Positions 37,983 through 52,565 of a DNA stretch of 64,000 bases are shown here, piece by piece (within the stretch, counting starts at the first letter, position 1; the number at the start of each line of letters is the position of its first letter). The DNA lies in the NCBI RefSeq assembly GCF_964340395.1, contig NC_135549.1:33957832-34021831 (forward strand), in the 5' to 3' direction. The notes under the pieces were generated by a model. It saw nothing but the letters and a program-made list of their open reading frames with translations. It ran no database searches and was not told where the DNA came from. The translations under genes and the position numbers were made by a program. The DNA is from Glandiceps talaboti (Eukaryota; Hemichordata; Enteropneusta; Spengelidae).

Positions 37983-38194
37983 CTGAATACATGTATCCAT
38001 TCATTGGGAATACGGTATACATCTGATGAAACAAGTGAATATTTAGGATTACTCAACATTGAGGATATCTAAGCACATAGGGGAAACATACAGACTGGGG
38101 TGTACCATTGTCGTAAACCACAGGCCTCTTTAACGGCACCCTTGAAAACGTTGAGCACACGGAGAGCACACGTGGCCTGTTTACTAGCTAGGTT

Positions 38195-38620
38195 TAGCGG
38201 TTGCTTTGTATAATTTTGGGACAATACTTGTAAAAGCCTTTCTAGAACCAGTATTCCGGCTACAAAATGAATTTGTCCACTTGATCACATTCACTCACTT
38301 CAATGCACACTCTGAACCCCTTTTTAACCAACTTAATATCTTTCAACTTAGTAAAACTTACTCATGTATTTGTGTTTTTGATCTTAGAAATAATCGTTAA
38401 CCCCACAATATAGACAAATATTTTGACCGTCCAATTCATGTATATCAAACCCGTTCAGCTGCCAGTGGTAACTTCCGTCCACCATCAACAAATTGAATAT
38501 CACCCAACATTATTTTGAATATGCAGCGACAAAGCATTGGAATTCTTTACCATGCCCCCTTAAAAGTAAAATGCCAAGGCAAAAACTCAAGATAGAACTA
38601 AGAAATTATATTTTAAGTAC
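38195..38620 (+). mobile_element. LINE fragment C (RT C-terminal region)
   Basis: Frames across this stretch read as the end of a non-LTR reverse transcriptase: LEPVFRLQNEFVHLITFTHF, AHSEPLFNQLNIFQL, then a broken Ile-His-Val-Tyr-Gln-Thr-Arg-Ser block typical of the TR-S region near the C-terminus. It is short, has a stop at about 38398, and no catalytic motif. It lies in intron 1 in the sense direction. Confidence 0.7.
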
Positions 38621-38897
38621 TCCGTGACTTAAAATTCCAACCCTCGCATTGCTATTTGTCGTTTCTCTTTTGGCTTGTTCATTGACATTTCTTGCTTTTG
38701 TTGTATTTGTATTGCTTCCCACTTCATATGTATTGTCCTTGTATTAATTACAAGCACTTTACATTATTGAGTTATGTGTATACAGGGATATGTATATATC
38801 GATGTGTGTATGTTTATGCGATTGAATACATTTGTTTACATTTTCTTTTTGAGCATTTTACATTATTGGGTTATGTATATAGAAGTGTATGTATATT

Positions 38898-39020
<123 letters not shown>

Positions 39021-39106
39021 GTGTGTACTGTGTGTACTTTTGATTTATCTTTCTTCTGATAGTTCGATGCGTCCCATTATTGATTTGAAATGTAGAATAA
39101 TGTACG

Positions 39107-39475
39107 GGCCATGGACCAATCTTATTAAAATCCGATGTAGATGTCGGCTAATCGTTCTGAATTTTTTTACTGTTGAAATACATCGTACATTGTCAGTTGC
39201 CTGTGTGCACAAGTAACGCCATGTTGTTTGCTGATATTCAATGTGTATGCCCTTGCCAATGCCCATAGTACTTCAGTAAGACGCAACCTGATTGGCTGTG
39301 TGGCTCACTTAGCAGAACGGCGTGGGCATGGGCGCCAGTTCAGATGTAGAAGAGGCGATCAGGATAATAACGTAAACATGTACCACGAAGGTCAATTCAG
39401 GCAAAATAACGAAGGTAAAATAGCATTGAACGATTATCCGACATCTACATCGGATTTTAATCAGATTGGCCATGG
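39107..39475. mobile_element. MITE-like element with ~50-bp inverted ends
   Basis: Left arm 39107-39157 contains ATTAAAATCCGATGTAGATG then TCGGCTAATCGTTC. The right arm (about 39428-39475) is its reverse complement with a few mismatches and one indel. The 270-bp interior has no transposase. The frame at 39228-39518 runs through the right arm and is not considered a gene. Confidence 0.75.
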
Positions 39476-39694
39476 TCAAGACTTCCGCTTAACTATTGCC
39501 AGGGTCCACATCAGATAACAATTGTCAATTTCATTTGTATTCATTTTGTATATTTGTATCACATTAATCTTCTTTGAAAGTGTACCTTATATTTGTTATC
39601 TGGTGAAATGAATTTCGATCGTTCGTTCATTCATTCATTTATTCCAATAAATAGATATACAAAACACTTTTTGATGTGACTCAGATGTAAGCTA

Positions 39695-39795
39695 ACCCTG
39701 GAATATATCACCTACATGTACTACGTAAAACTCTTCCAATACAACCCTGGAATATACCACCTACATGTACCATGTAAATCTCTTCCAGTACAACA
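39695..39795 (+). repeat. Two-copy 49-bp tandem duplication
   Basis: CCCTGGAATATATCACCTAC at 39696 and CCCTGGAATATACCACCTAC at 39745, both followed by ATGTAC and CTCTTCCA. Confidence 0.85.
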
Positions 39796-39799
39796 TGGC

Positions 39800-40655
39800 T
39801 AATATTAAACACCTTGTGCATGTATGTCTACAAGTGCAATTAAGATATCATTCAGATGTTAACACCACAAGTAACTGATACTGTTGAACACCCAATGGGG
39901 TAGCTAATCATATATTATACATGGATTGATTGATTTAACCAGTAATGAGATTAATTCTGATTTAGGTGTATTGGGGAGGTTCTTTTCATCGGACAGTGAA
40001 CTGACAAGTCTATGTATAATGTAATATTTGGATAGTGAGCAATAATTTGCCTATTAATACTGAATATGTACAGAAATATTTCAGTTCAATGAATGTGCAT
40101 ATGCCTATATCAACCATTTATAAAATTAGGGAGATATTACATATTGATTTGTTAAAAAAGAGTTCTACATCAGAAATAGTAAAATTAGCACATTTTTTCT
40201 TACAATAAAATGTAGTCTTGGAAATTGTGTTTTACAGACATAAGGATGGTACCATGATCTATGCATACTGGTGGGGGGGGGGTGTACAATCCCTGGAAGG
40301 GGATACTTCAAAAAAGTTTGAGTATGGTAAGGGGATACTAAAAATATAACAGTTTGACAAAATAATCTTTCTCTCCCCCCCCCCCCCTCGAAAAGAATTT
40401 GTGAAACCAGCCCTAGTACGAAAATTATTCCAATAATTATTTGCATTACCTTCCGATGAGAAATGGTGTATATCTCAGACCCCATATTCAGTATGGCCTT
40501 TATTTGCCTGGTTATACTTACCAACGGCGCTGAAGTTTCCAGGATAGGAACTCATTTTGGGTATGCTCATCAAAAGTGTTGAGGAATGACTTATACTGGG
40601 CAACACATCTATCAGTAAACTTACAGGAATTCTATAGCAAATGGCATTGTGGCAC
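39800..40655. other. Intron sequence with G-run and C-run
   Basis: A G-run at about 40271-40279 and a C-run at about 40375-40387 flank a short repetitive-looking block. The frame at 40165-40524 (minus) crosses both and is not supported as a gene. Confidence 0.4.
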
Positions 40656-40659
40656 AACT

Positions 40660-40945
40660 GTATTTGGCTGTTGCTATGGACATGGTCTTGTTGCTAGGAT
40701 ATGTGCATACATTTTTGGAATCTTTATTAACTTACATACCCTTCCCACTTCATCTTTGCAATTTAAACCATCATTTAGCTGTTGCTATGGGCGTGGTCCT
40801 GTTCCTAGGCATATTTGCATACAATTTGTGAATATATAGTCACTTACCTACCCATCTCTGCTGTTATCTTTGTGATATGCATCGTTATTTCACTGTGGCT
40901 AAGGGTGTAGTAATGGTTGCTAGGGCCAATTATGTCAAAATGTTT
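40660..40945 (+). repeat. Diverged tandem repeat around GTTGCTATGG
   Basis: Three related blocks about 125 bp apart: CTGTTGCTATGGACATGG at 40668, CTGTTGCTATGGGCGTGG at about 40779, and a weaker CTGTGGCTAAGGGTGTAG at about 40894. Each is followed by a GTTGCTAGG-like motif and the first two by a TTTGCATAC-like one. Motifs of this kind are common in dispersed repeats of marine invertebrates. Confidence 0.6.
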
Positions 40946-42140
40946 TCAACAATAACTGCAGAATAATACCTCCAGACACATCCCCACCAAGTTTCAACCC
41001 ATTCACCATGCAGTTTCAAGATATAAGATTTTGACCAAAATTGAGATTGTTACACCTAATTGGCATATCACAGATGGAACATCACGTTATGAATACAGCT
41101 TCATCTACACATCCCAGATGCAGTCCTATTAAATTTAAGCCCAATCTGCTCAGTAGTTTTGGTACTATGTATATTTTGACAATTAAAAGAAACATTGTTA
41201 GGCCTAAAGCTCCAGCCGACACATCGCACATATCCACTTCTACGTACACAAGTTGTGTATGGCGCGCACATGTTCAGATAGCCGTAACTTTCACTAGAGT
41301 CCATAATTGAGATACTGTAAAAGTAATAGCTCGAACCTCAACTGACATCTCGTATTCCAAGTAAATTTAATTTATGAAATATTTGTAGAACTGATACTGA
41401 TTTTACAGCGACTTTATGAAGTATACTTGATCCCCCCCCTAAATTTCGGTCTAGTTTTTTGCTCATAGTATCCTCTCTTATACGGACCAGAAAGTTTATA
41501 AATGTCACCAGAAAGATGAATACTTATGTGCTTTAAATGACCACATGAAAAAATGGCAAGGTCTTTGTTATACAACAATGCCTTCAAGAATTTTTAGTAG
41601 AAAGCGGTGATTTGACCCGGAACTTCAAGCTGACCTGGTTTGATCAATGAACTTTTCATGTTCACTACATTTTACACGGCAAACAAAAACTCGGAGAGTG
41701 CAAACATGTTCCTAACTGTGAAAATACAAAAAATATTTTCAATTTTGATCTATGATGCAATGTAAGTACAGGCGACTATGACAGTTCAATCACAGATGAT
41801 TCAATGTCAAAAAAGTAGTAAAATATACATGAAAGTTTTCCAAACTTAGATATCCATAAACATGTAATCTTTCATTTGGCATACATCAAATGTCTGGTTG
41901 CTTTGGATTACTACAAATATCAAATATTTTTTGAAGCCATGAAATCACTTACCTTCAGCATGATGGGAAGGCAGAGGGTCGCCCTCTCACACACGAAGTG
42001 AAATACTTTTGGTTTCACTATATGCACAAAAGTAACAGACGATAGCATCTGACATTTCTGCCACGTTTGTTAAATTTGGTCCATGCATGTCTAGGATACA
42101 GTTGATAATGGACGGATAGTCACACAGATGCATGCACAAT

Positions 42141-42186
<46 letters not shown>

Positions 42187-43425
42187 AACATGAAACAATA
42201 CAATATATTTATTGACAGAATCAAAAGAATTTTTAGTACGACGGAATCGTGGGAAGGTCACATTTTACACAACTGTCCGGGTCTGATTTCCGCCCAGTCG
42301 ACTAGTCCCCTGTAATTACTGAAAGCTAGCTTGAGGACGATCGCATGTTCACACAAGCTCAACAAGCAAACTTCGTTTGTTTAAGGGAGAAGGGGTATGG
42401 CGTCAATGCTTTTAATTAACTTCATGTTCATATTTCTAATCAAATTTAGAAAACTGTCACGCCTTCAATGATAACATCGTCTGTATTTACAACAGGGATG
42501 TTGATAACAATTTACTTCTAATGTGAGATACAGTGCTGGGTTTCTGGTAGTATTTTAATGTGTTTCCCATCATGTCAGTAAACAGGTTCATAAGCTTCGA
42601 ACTTCATGTTTACCATCAAGTTTTCCACATTGTATCGATCGTAATGGTGTGACTTCATCATGGTTTACACCATATAAAATGTGTCATATCGCACTCGTGA
42701 ATGTTCGTTTATTGAGCTTGTGCGACATTGTGCGATCGTCCCTTATCATCGTTGTCTTTATTTAATGAGAACTATTAAGATAATAGTGTTTTAAACAGAC
42801 CACCTTGCAAGGTATACCTGTAGTAACAAGCATATTGACACCTTGCATTTTTTAGTTTACTATTGTATAGGAATCATGTTTTGTTGTACTACTTGTCTGG
42901 TTGTTGAGTGTGGGAAAGACAAGGGGACTATTAAAGCTGGTTAATCTCTGTTAATATTTGTCAGACACTTGTGGCTTTATATGACCTGTTCTGGTCTGCT
43001 CTTAGCACTTGGCAAGAGAACAGCACAGCAGTTGCCTTACTCCCTGGCATGCAGAACTAGCTCTCCGTGTTGTGCAGTAGTAACCATTTTCTTTTTCCCC
43101 CTCCCACCCTGTCCTGCTTTTTGTATTATCTTTTTTAAAGAAATTTTGGTTGTCAGTTTTAGTAGCTAGGACCTTATTTGTAGTGTAATAAGAGAATTTC
43201 CTTCTTTTTATAGGGATGCAATGTAATTATACCCCCAAGTAGGGGGATACTTTATGTACTCATTCCAGCCAGGTATTGGCACCACAGCAAGAAATAAACT
43301 TATGCAATGGCAGTCCCTGATTGCCCAAATGAATAAACACTTGTTTGTTATTGTTTTCTGTATCTATATTTTTCTGTGAGAATGTTTAAGCATTATTTGC
43401 TTAGCCATATCTATTCGTTATCTGC
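40946..43425. other. Intron sequence, nothing coding recognised
   Basis: Contains a (GACA)n run at about 42144-42180 and a C-run near 41432. No exon with LRR pattern and no transposon domain was seen. Confidence 0.4.
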
Positions 43426-43431
43426 AAATGT

Positions 43432-43560
43432 GACCCTGCCCGATTCTGTCATGCTAAAAGGTGACCCTCCCTCAATTTCCCTTCTCTAAAGTATGACCGT
43501 CCCACTTTAAAAATATTTCAAAAACATGATTTAAATGCTGTCAGACACAGAAAAGAACAC
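43432..43560 (+). repeat. Uninterrupted copy of the repeat split at 25.9/27.4 kb
   Basis: CCCGATTCTGTCATGCTA runs straight into AAAAGGTGACCCTCCC and CTTCTCTAAAGTATGACC with no LINE between, so it represents the empty-site arrangement of the repeat broken by LINE fragment B. Confidence 0.7.
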
Positions 43561-44413
43561 TAGTCCCAGTATCAATGGTTTAAAGGAATTAATCCCACCG
43601 CTGCCACCACATTAAAATGTTACAGGCATCGATTATTTCCCGAACTACTACCCCACAGCATATTTATGTGAAGACACTGTACACAATATGCCACATATGG
43701 TTGTCAGCAGCCATATTGCCAAAAGAAAAGACTGTCTCCCAAAGTTTTGTGCAAAATGGGACAATTTTGACGTTTAAGTGAATTTTTGTTCCCTACCTCT
43801 TCATTGTACATTTTTTTCCAACTTATTTTAGATGTTCTCAATGGTGCCATGTGTTATTTTTGCACTTGTGTTGTTGTAATTTGTCTCTCTCGAAATAAAA
43901 CACAAAAGGTCCGAATTGCCTAAACATTTGCTTTAAGAGTACAAACATCCAGAGCATCTACTAGGGAGACTCCTAAGACCTCAAAATGGGCTTATAAGTA
44001 CCAATTTCCATCTCAAGCTTTCAGCCTACCTTTTACTGTCAGCATGTTATTAAACTTAAAAAAATATAATTACCCTGTGTAACTACATGGTGAATTATAA
44101 TTGCATTGGTTGCATATTTCACACCGGATTATTGACTATTATTTTAATTGTATTGGTGGCATATTTCACATCGAAGTATTGAAGATTTGAACTTTTATTA
44201 ATTGCAGCAATTCCCTTTTAAATAATGTTGTGCATTTACAGTTCCATATGATTCCACCATTTTACCTCTGATGAGTGAGGAATACACACCTCACGAAACA
44301 GTTCTGTAGGGTCAATAGCATGTAATTTTGTTCATATTTTCAAAACCTGTATATAATTCGCTCTACTAACCGTATTGAGCACTTTTATGTGGTTATATCA
44401 ACACCCAGTCAAT
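43561..44413. other. Intron sequence, minor duplication
   Basis: A two-copy duplication of about 48 bp at 44098-44190 (AATTGCATTGGTTGCATATT / AATTGTATTGGTGGCATATT, then TCACA). Otherwise nothing recognised. Confidence 0.45.
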
Positions 44414-44423
44414 TATATATATA

Positions 44424-44515
<92 letters not shown>

Positions 44516-44526
44516 TATATATATAT
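44414..44526. repeat. (AT)n microsatellite
   Basis: About 55 AT units with a few breaks near the ends. Ile-Tyr frames are artefacts. Confidence 0.95.
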
Positions 44527-44529
44527 CTT

Positions 44530-45350
44530 GGTTGATATATCTCCAAGTATAGATCAGGGCTCCATGTGAGAGTTCTCACCACAATCTAATTGCAGTGTAT
44601 TGTTGTCGTCTATTAGTAATGTGCCAATGTACCAAACATTGAGGGGTGTGGCACTGCAGAAGAATTCCCAAGTATTTTCTCATTATGCCCCCTGTTACAA
44701 TGCTGCTCTTTCCCTTCAAAGTACATCATGTCATGTACATTTAAAACTTAATCCCGTACACAGGGTTTCCACTCCTTAAAACTGAGACACTGTTTACTAT
44801 TTACTGCAAAAATGCTGATTAGCAGTAATGAAAGCCTTCAGCAATTATAGGTAGCAGATGCAGTGAAATCTATAGAACAGTTCTCCGGGGGAGACACCCA
44901 TTGCATTAGGAGAAGGGTCATTGTTATTTTTAATTTTGACTCAATTTACAATGCTACGTTGAATTGTTTTATGATTTGGCACACCACTGCCACATTCTAC
45001 TCTTAGAACATACCAGTCACCACAATAATGAAATGAATAGATTGTTATATTTGTCTCAAAATACATAATATAATATTCTATTGGTTATGGGTCTATAGGG
45101 AAAGTTAAGTAGGATTAGAAACTCAGAACCTTATACACCATTTGCTTAGCACTAATAATACAACTAGAAGCAAAACGTTCTACCAGTATGAACTTATCTT
45201 TACGGGTTGAATTGCCACTGATTTCAAATTTAATGTCTTCAAGGGACTTTGGAAACAATCTCATTGATGATGTGAATACGATTGTTGAATCTATCAATCC
45301 GAATATGAGAATAAAGTTGGTGTCACTGTAAGTAAGAGTTCGTATTGACA
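44530..45350. other. Intron sequence, nothing recognised
   Basis: No domain or repeat is evident. The minus frame 45115-45414 is not supported. Confidence 0.4.
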
Positions 45351-45355
45351 TTATT

Positions 45356-45540
45356 ACTATCATCACCACCAGCACCACCACCAGCACCAGCACCAGCACT
45401 ACCACCATAAACAATAAATCCCTTATACGCCTATCACCTTAACAACAAAGTAACAATTACCCCACTACCATTACCACCACCAACACCAAACCACACCATC
45501 ACTTCTATAACATTGCCCGGCATACACCATCCGCACAGCC
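45356..45540. repeat. CCA/CAG-rich low-complexity tract
   Basis: Imperfect ACCACCAGC trinucleotides (45356-45418), then CCA-rich sequence. The minus-strand Val-rich frame at its start is compositional. Confidence 0.8.
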
Positions 45541-45612
45541 GACACCCTATATAACACATAGCATTTAACCTTCCGTAATGAAGGTTATAATTTAGGGGAT
45601 GGGAAGTCAGAG

Positions 45613-45674
<62 letters not shown>
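45613..45674. repeat. (CTGT)n microsatellite
   Basis: About 15 CTGT units at the left edge of the old 146-bp tandem repeat. Confidence 0.95.
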
Positions 45675-45675
<1 letters not shown>

Positions 45676-45689
45676 GTCATCGTTTCTCA

Positions 45690-46490
45690 AAAACGGCTGG
45701 CTTAATTTAAACAAAATCTGGTGCACATATTCTTTAGAGTAATGGCTAGAAATGATAAGTGTTGGTAAATAGCCATGGATATTGCTGGTTTATTACCATA
45801 ATTAAAGATTTTCGATAATTAGGGACTGTCTTAAGAATGCACACATCAAATTTAATATAATTTGGTGCATACATTGATCATATTAAAATATATGTGTTAT
45901 ATAACGTTTGATAATAAAGCTTGTAGTTTTAATGATCCATTTGCATAATTAATGATTTTCAGTAGTTAGGCTATATCTGTAGAGTTCAATATTCAAGTTC
46001 GATACAGTTTGGTACATACACTCATGATACCAGGGTGCACGTTTTATAAAGCTTATTGATGTAATGCTTAGTTTTAATGAATCTTTTGCATAATTAACGG
46101 TTTTCAGTAATATGGCTATATTTTAAGAATGCATACTTCAACTTCAATATACGTTCAAATTGGTAGATACTTCAATTGTAACTAATCGCATATGTTCCGA
46201 AAAGCTTGTTGATGTAGCTTTTAGTTTTAATGAGTCATTTTCATCATTATTTCAGTAATAAGACGTTCTTTTAAGAATACATTCTCCAAATTCAATGTCA
46301 TTTGGTTCATAGTTCAAACTTAATCAATTGCATATATTCTTAAAATATTGGTAATATAGCTTTCAGATGGTATGGGTAATTTCTATAATTAACAATTATT
46401 AGTAATTACGCTATATTTAAAATGCTCTCTTGGTACATATTTCAAACATAACTAATTGCATATGATCTGCTGCATTCCAACAATTATTGT
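45690..46490 (+). repeat. Old tandem repeat, ~146-150 bp period, ~5 units
   Basis: Recurring blocks in fixed order: GATTTTCAGTAATTAGGCTA-like (near 45807, 45953, 46099, 46250, 46400), TTTAAGAATGCA, AATTTGGTACATA, TAACTAATTGCATATG, AAGCTTGTTGATGTAGCTTT, TAGTTTTAATGA, CATTTGCATAATTAA. Units differ at many positions, so the array is old. No coding frame. Confidence 0.75.
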
Positions 46491-48454
46491 GTGTAAGAAC
46501 GAAAATCTAAAGACTTTTCAGTTTAAATATGGTTACGAACTACTTAGACCTACTATAACATCACTATTACATTACCATCACCCTCCACAAAGCAAGGACC
46601 ATTACCATTTACACTAACACCACCCTTTCTATAGCATCCCCACTTACACAGTAGCATCATAATCACTACTGCATATATTATCATCGTCACCATACACACT
46701 ATCATACTCTCGATAACTATAATCTCCATTCACACTACCATCACCCTATACAACTATCATCACCATTCACACTACCATCAACCCTCTATAATTATCATCA
46801 CCATTCACACTACCATCAACCCTCTATAACTATCATCACAATTCACACTACCATCACCCTATACAACTACCGTCACAATTCACACTACCAGGAACCTCTC
46901 TATAACTATCATCACCATTCACACAACCATCAACCCTCTATAACTATCATCACCATTCACACTACCATCAACCCTCTATAATTATCATCACCATTCACAC
47001 TACCATCAACACTCTATAACTTTTCAGCTCCATTGACACTACCATCAACCCTCTTTAACTACCATCACCATTCACACTACCATCAACCCTCTATAACTAC
47101 CATCACCATTCACACTACCATCAACACTCTATAACTATCATCACCATTCACACCACCATCACCCTATAGAACTACCGTCACAATTCACACTACCAGGAAC
47201 CTCTCTATAACTATCATCACCATTCACACAACCATCAACCCTCTATAACTATCATCACCATTCACACTACCACAACCCTCTATAACTATCAGCTCCATTC
47301 ACACTACCATCACCCTATACAACTACCGTCACAATTCACACTACCAGGAACCTCTCTATAACTATCATCACCATTCACACAACCATCAACCCTCTATAAC
47401 TATCAGCTCCATTCACACTACCATCACCCTATACAACTACCGTCACAATTCACACTACCAGGAACCTCTCTATAACTATCATCACCATTCACACAACCAT
47501 CAACCCTCTATAACTATCATCACCATTCACACTACCATCAACCCTCTATAATTATCATCACCATTCACACTACCATCAACCCTCTATAACTATCACCACC
47601 ATTCACACTACCATCAACCCTCTATAACTATCACCACCATTCACACTACCATCCACCATCTATAACTATCACCACCATTTACACTACCATCAACCCTCTA
47701 TAACTATCATCACCATTCACACTACCATCAACCATCTATGACTATCATCACCAGTCACACCACCATCTACCCTCTATAACTATCAACACCATTCTAACTA
47801 CCATCAACACTCTATAACTACCATCACCATTCACACTACCATCAACACTCTATAACTATCAACACCATTCACACTACCATCACCCTATACAACTACCATC
47901 ACCATTCACACTACCATCAACCCTCTATAACTATCATCACCATTCACACCACCATCACCCTATACAACTACCGACACAATTCACACTACCAGGAACCTCT
48001 ATATAACTATCATCACCATTCACACAACCATCAACCCTCTATAACTATCATCACCATTCTCACTACCATCAACCCTCTATAACTATCAGCTCCATTCACA
48101 CTACCATCACCCTATACAACTACCGTCACAATTCACACTACCAGGAACCTCTCTATAACTATCATCACCATTCACACAACCATCAACCCTCTATAACTAT
48201 CATCACCACTCTATAACTATCATCACCATTCATACTACCATCAACCCTCTAAAACTATCATCACCATTCACACTACCATCAACCCTCTATAACTATCATC
48301 ACCATTCACACTACCATCAACCCTCTATAACTATCATCACCATTCACACTACCATCAACCCTCTATAACTACCATCACCATTCACACTACCATCAACCCT
48401 CTATAACTACCATCACCATTCACACTACCATCAACCCTCTATAACTATCAACAC

Positions 48455-51400
48455 CATTCACACTACCATCAACCCTCTATAACTATCATCACCATTCACA
48501 CTACCATCAACCCTCTATAACTATCAGCTCCATTCACACTACCATCACCCTTCTATAACTATCACCACCATTCACACTACCATCAACCCTCTATAATTAT
48601 CATCACCATTCACACTACCATCCACCATCTATAACTATCACCACCATTCACACTACCATCAACCCTCTATAATTATCATCACCATTCACACTACCATCAA
48701 CCCTCTATAACTATCATCACCATTTACACTACCATCAACACTCTATAACTATCAACACCATTCTAACTACCATCAACCCTCTATAACTATCATCACCATT
48801 CACACTACCATCAACCCTCTATAACTATCATCACCATTCACACTACCATCAACACTCTATAACTATCAACACCATTCACACTATCATCACCCTATACAAC
48901 TACCATCACCATTCACACTGCCATCAACCCTCTATAACTATCATCACCATTCACACTACCATCAACCCTCTAAAACTATGAACACCATTCACACTACCAT
49001 CACCATTCACACTACCATCAACCCTCCATAACTATCTTCACCATTCACACTACCATCAACCCTCTATAACTATCATCACCATTCACACTACCATCAACCC
49101 ACTATAACTACCATCACCATTCACACTACCATCAACCATCTATGACTATCATCACCAGTCACACTACCATCAACACTCTATAACAATCAACACCATTCTA
49201 ACTACCATCAACACTCTATAACTACCATCACCATTCACACTACCATCAACCATCTATGACTATCATCACCAGTCACACTACCATCAACACTCCATAACTA
49301 TCAACACCATTCTAACTACCATCAACACTCTATAACTACCATCACCATTCACACTACCATCAACCCTCTATAACTATCAACACCATTCACACTACCATCA
49401 ACCCTCTATAACTATCATCACCATTCACACTACCATCAACACTCTATAACTATCATCACCATTCACACAACAATCAACCCTCCATAACTATCTTCAACAT
49501 TCACACTACCATCAACCCTCTATAACTATCATCACCATTCACACTACCATCAACCCTCTATAACTACCATCACCATTCACACTACCATCAACCATCTATG
49601 ACTACCATCACCAGTCACACTACCTACAACACTCTATAACTATCATCACCATTCTAACTACCATCAACACTCTATAACTACCATCACCATTCACACTACC
49701 ATCACCCTATACAACTATCATCACCATTCACACAACCATCAACCCTCTATAACTATCACCACCATTCACACTACCATCCACCATCTATAACTATCACCAC
49801 CATTCACACTACCATCAACCCTCTATAATTATCATCACCATTCACACTACCATCCACCATCTATAACTATCACCACCATTCACACTACCATCAACCCTCT
49901 ATAAGTATCATCACCATTCACACTACCATCAACCCTCTATAACTATCAACACCATTCACACTACCATCAACACTCTATAATTATCAACACCATTCTAACT
50001 ACCATCAACCCTCTATAACTATCATCACCATTCACACTACCATCAACCCTCTATAACTATCATCACCATTCACACTACCATCAGCACTCTATAACTATCA
50101 ACACCATTCACACTATCATCACCCTATACAACTACCATCACCATTCACACTGCCATCAACCCTCTATAACTATCATCACCATTCACACTACCATCAGCCC
50201 TCTAAAACTATGAACACCATTCACACTACCATCACCATTCACACTACCATCAACCCTCCATAACTATCTTCACCATTCACACTACCATCAACCCTCTATA
50301 ACTATCACCACCATTCATACTACCATCAACCCACTATAACTACCATCACCATTCACACTACCATCAACCATCTATGACTATCATCACCAGTCACACTACC
50401 ATCAACACTCTATAACTATCAACACCATTCACACTACCATCAACACTCTATAACTACCATCACCATTCACACTACCATCAACCCTCTATAACTATCAACA
50501 CCATTCACACTACCATCAACCCTCTATAACTATCATCACCATTCACACTACCATCAACACTCTATAACTATCATCATCATTCACACTACCATCAACCCTC
50601 TATAACTATCATCACCATTCACACTACCATCAACACTCTATAACTATCAACATCATTCACACTACCATCACCCTATACAACTACCATCACCATTCACACT
50701 ACCATCAACCCTCTATAACTATTATCACCATTCACACTACCATCAACCCTCTATAACTATCATCACCATTCACACTACCATCAACACTCTATAACTATCA
50801 ACATCATTCACACTATCATAACCCTATACAACTACCATCACCATTCACACTGCCAACAACCCTCTATAACTATCATCACCATTAACACTACCATCAACCC
50901 TCTAAAACTATCAACACCATTCACACTACCATCAACCCTCCATAACTATCATCACCATTCACACTACCATCAACCCTCTATAACTATCATCACCATTCAC
51001 ACTACCATCAACCCTCTATAACTATCGTCACCACTCACACTACCATCAATCCTCTATAACTATCATCACCACTCTATAACTATCATCACCATTCATACTA
51101 CCATTAACCCTCTATAACTATCATCACCATTCACACTACCATCAACCTTCTATAACTATCATCACCATTCACACTACCATCAACCCTCTAAAACTATCAT
51201 CACCATGCACACTACCATCAACCCTCTATAACTATCATCACCATTCACACTACCATCAACCCTCTATAACTACCATCACCATTCACACTACCATCAACCC
51301 TCTATAACTACCATCACCATTCACACTACCATCAACCATCTATAACTATCAGTTCCATTCACACTACCATCACCCTATACAACTACTGTCACAATTCACA

Positions 51401-52565
51401 CTACCATGAACCTCTCTATAACTATGATCACCATTCACACCACCATCAACCCTCTATAACTATCATCACCATTTACACTACCATCAACCCTCTATAACTA
51501 TCAGCACCATTCACACTACCATCAACCCTCTATAACTATCATCACCATTCACACTACCATCAAACCTCTATAACTATCATCACCATTCACACTACCATCA
51601 CCATTCACACTACCATCAACCCTCCATAACTATCTTCACCATTCACACTACCATCAACCCTCTATAACTATCATCACCATTCACACTACCATCAACCCAC
51701 TATAACTATCATCACCATTCACACTACCATCAACACTCTATAACTATCATCACCATTCACACTACCATCAACCCTCTATAACTATCATCACCATTCACAC
51801 TACCATCAACCCTCTAAAACTATCAACACCATTCACACTACCATCAACCCTCTATAACTATCATCACCTTTCACACTACCATCAACACTCTATAACTATC
51901 AACACCATTCACACTACCATCAACACTCTATAACTACCATCACCATTCACACTACCATCACCTTATACAACTATCATCACCATTCACACTACCATCACCA
52001 TTCACACTACCATCAACCCTCCATAACTATCTTCACCATTCACACTACCATCAACCCTCTATAACTATCATCACCATTCACACTACCATCAACCCACTAT
52101 AACTATCATCACCATTCACACTACCATCAACACTCTATAACTATCATCACCATTCACACTACCATCAACCCTCTATAACTATCATCACCATTCACACTAC
52201 CATCAACCCTCTATAACTATCATCACCATTCACACTACCATCACCCTATACAACTATCATCACCATTCACACTACCATCAACCCTCTATAACTATCATCA
52301 CCATTAACACTACCATCACCCTATACAACTATTATCACCAGTCACACTACCATCAACCCTCTATAACTATCATCACCATTCACACTACCATCAACACTCT
52401 AAAACTGTCAACACCATTCTAACTACCATCAACACTCTATAACTACCATCACCATTCACACTACCATCAACCCTCTATAACTATCATCACCATTCACACT
52501 ACCATCAACACTCTATAACTATTATCACCATTGACACTACCATCACCCTATACAACTATTATCAC
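48455..52565 (+). repeat. 4.11-kb higher-order unit, copy 1
   Basis: A block of about 108 38-bp units whose pattern of variant units recurs in the next block at a constant offset of 4,111 bp. Anchors: ACCATCACCCTT (48541/52652), TGCCAACAAC (50851/54962), ACTATCGTCA (51021/55132), AAAACTGTCA (52401/56511). Confidence 0.9.

Noticed and set aside
39286-39360. tRNA-like A-box sequence TGGCTCACTTAGCAGAACGG
   Set aside because: No matching B box or cloverleaf follows, and it lies inside a MITE-like element.
40165-40524. 119-codon minus frame
   Set aside because: It crosses a poly-C and a poly-G tract and shows no domain.
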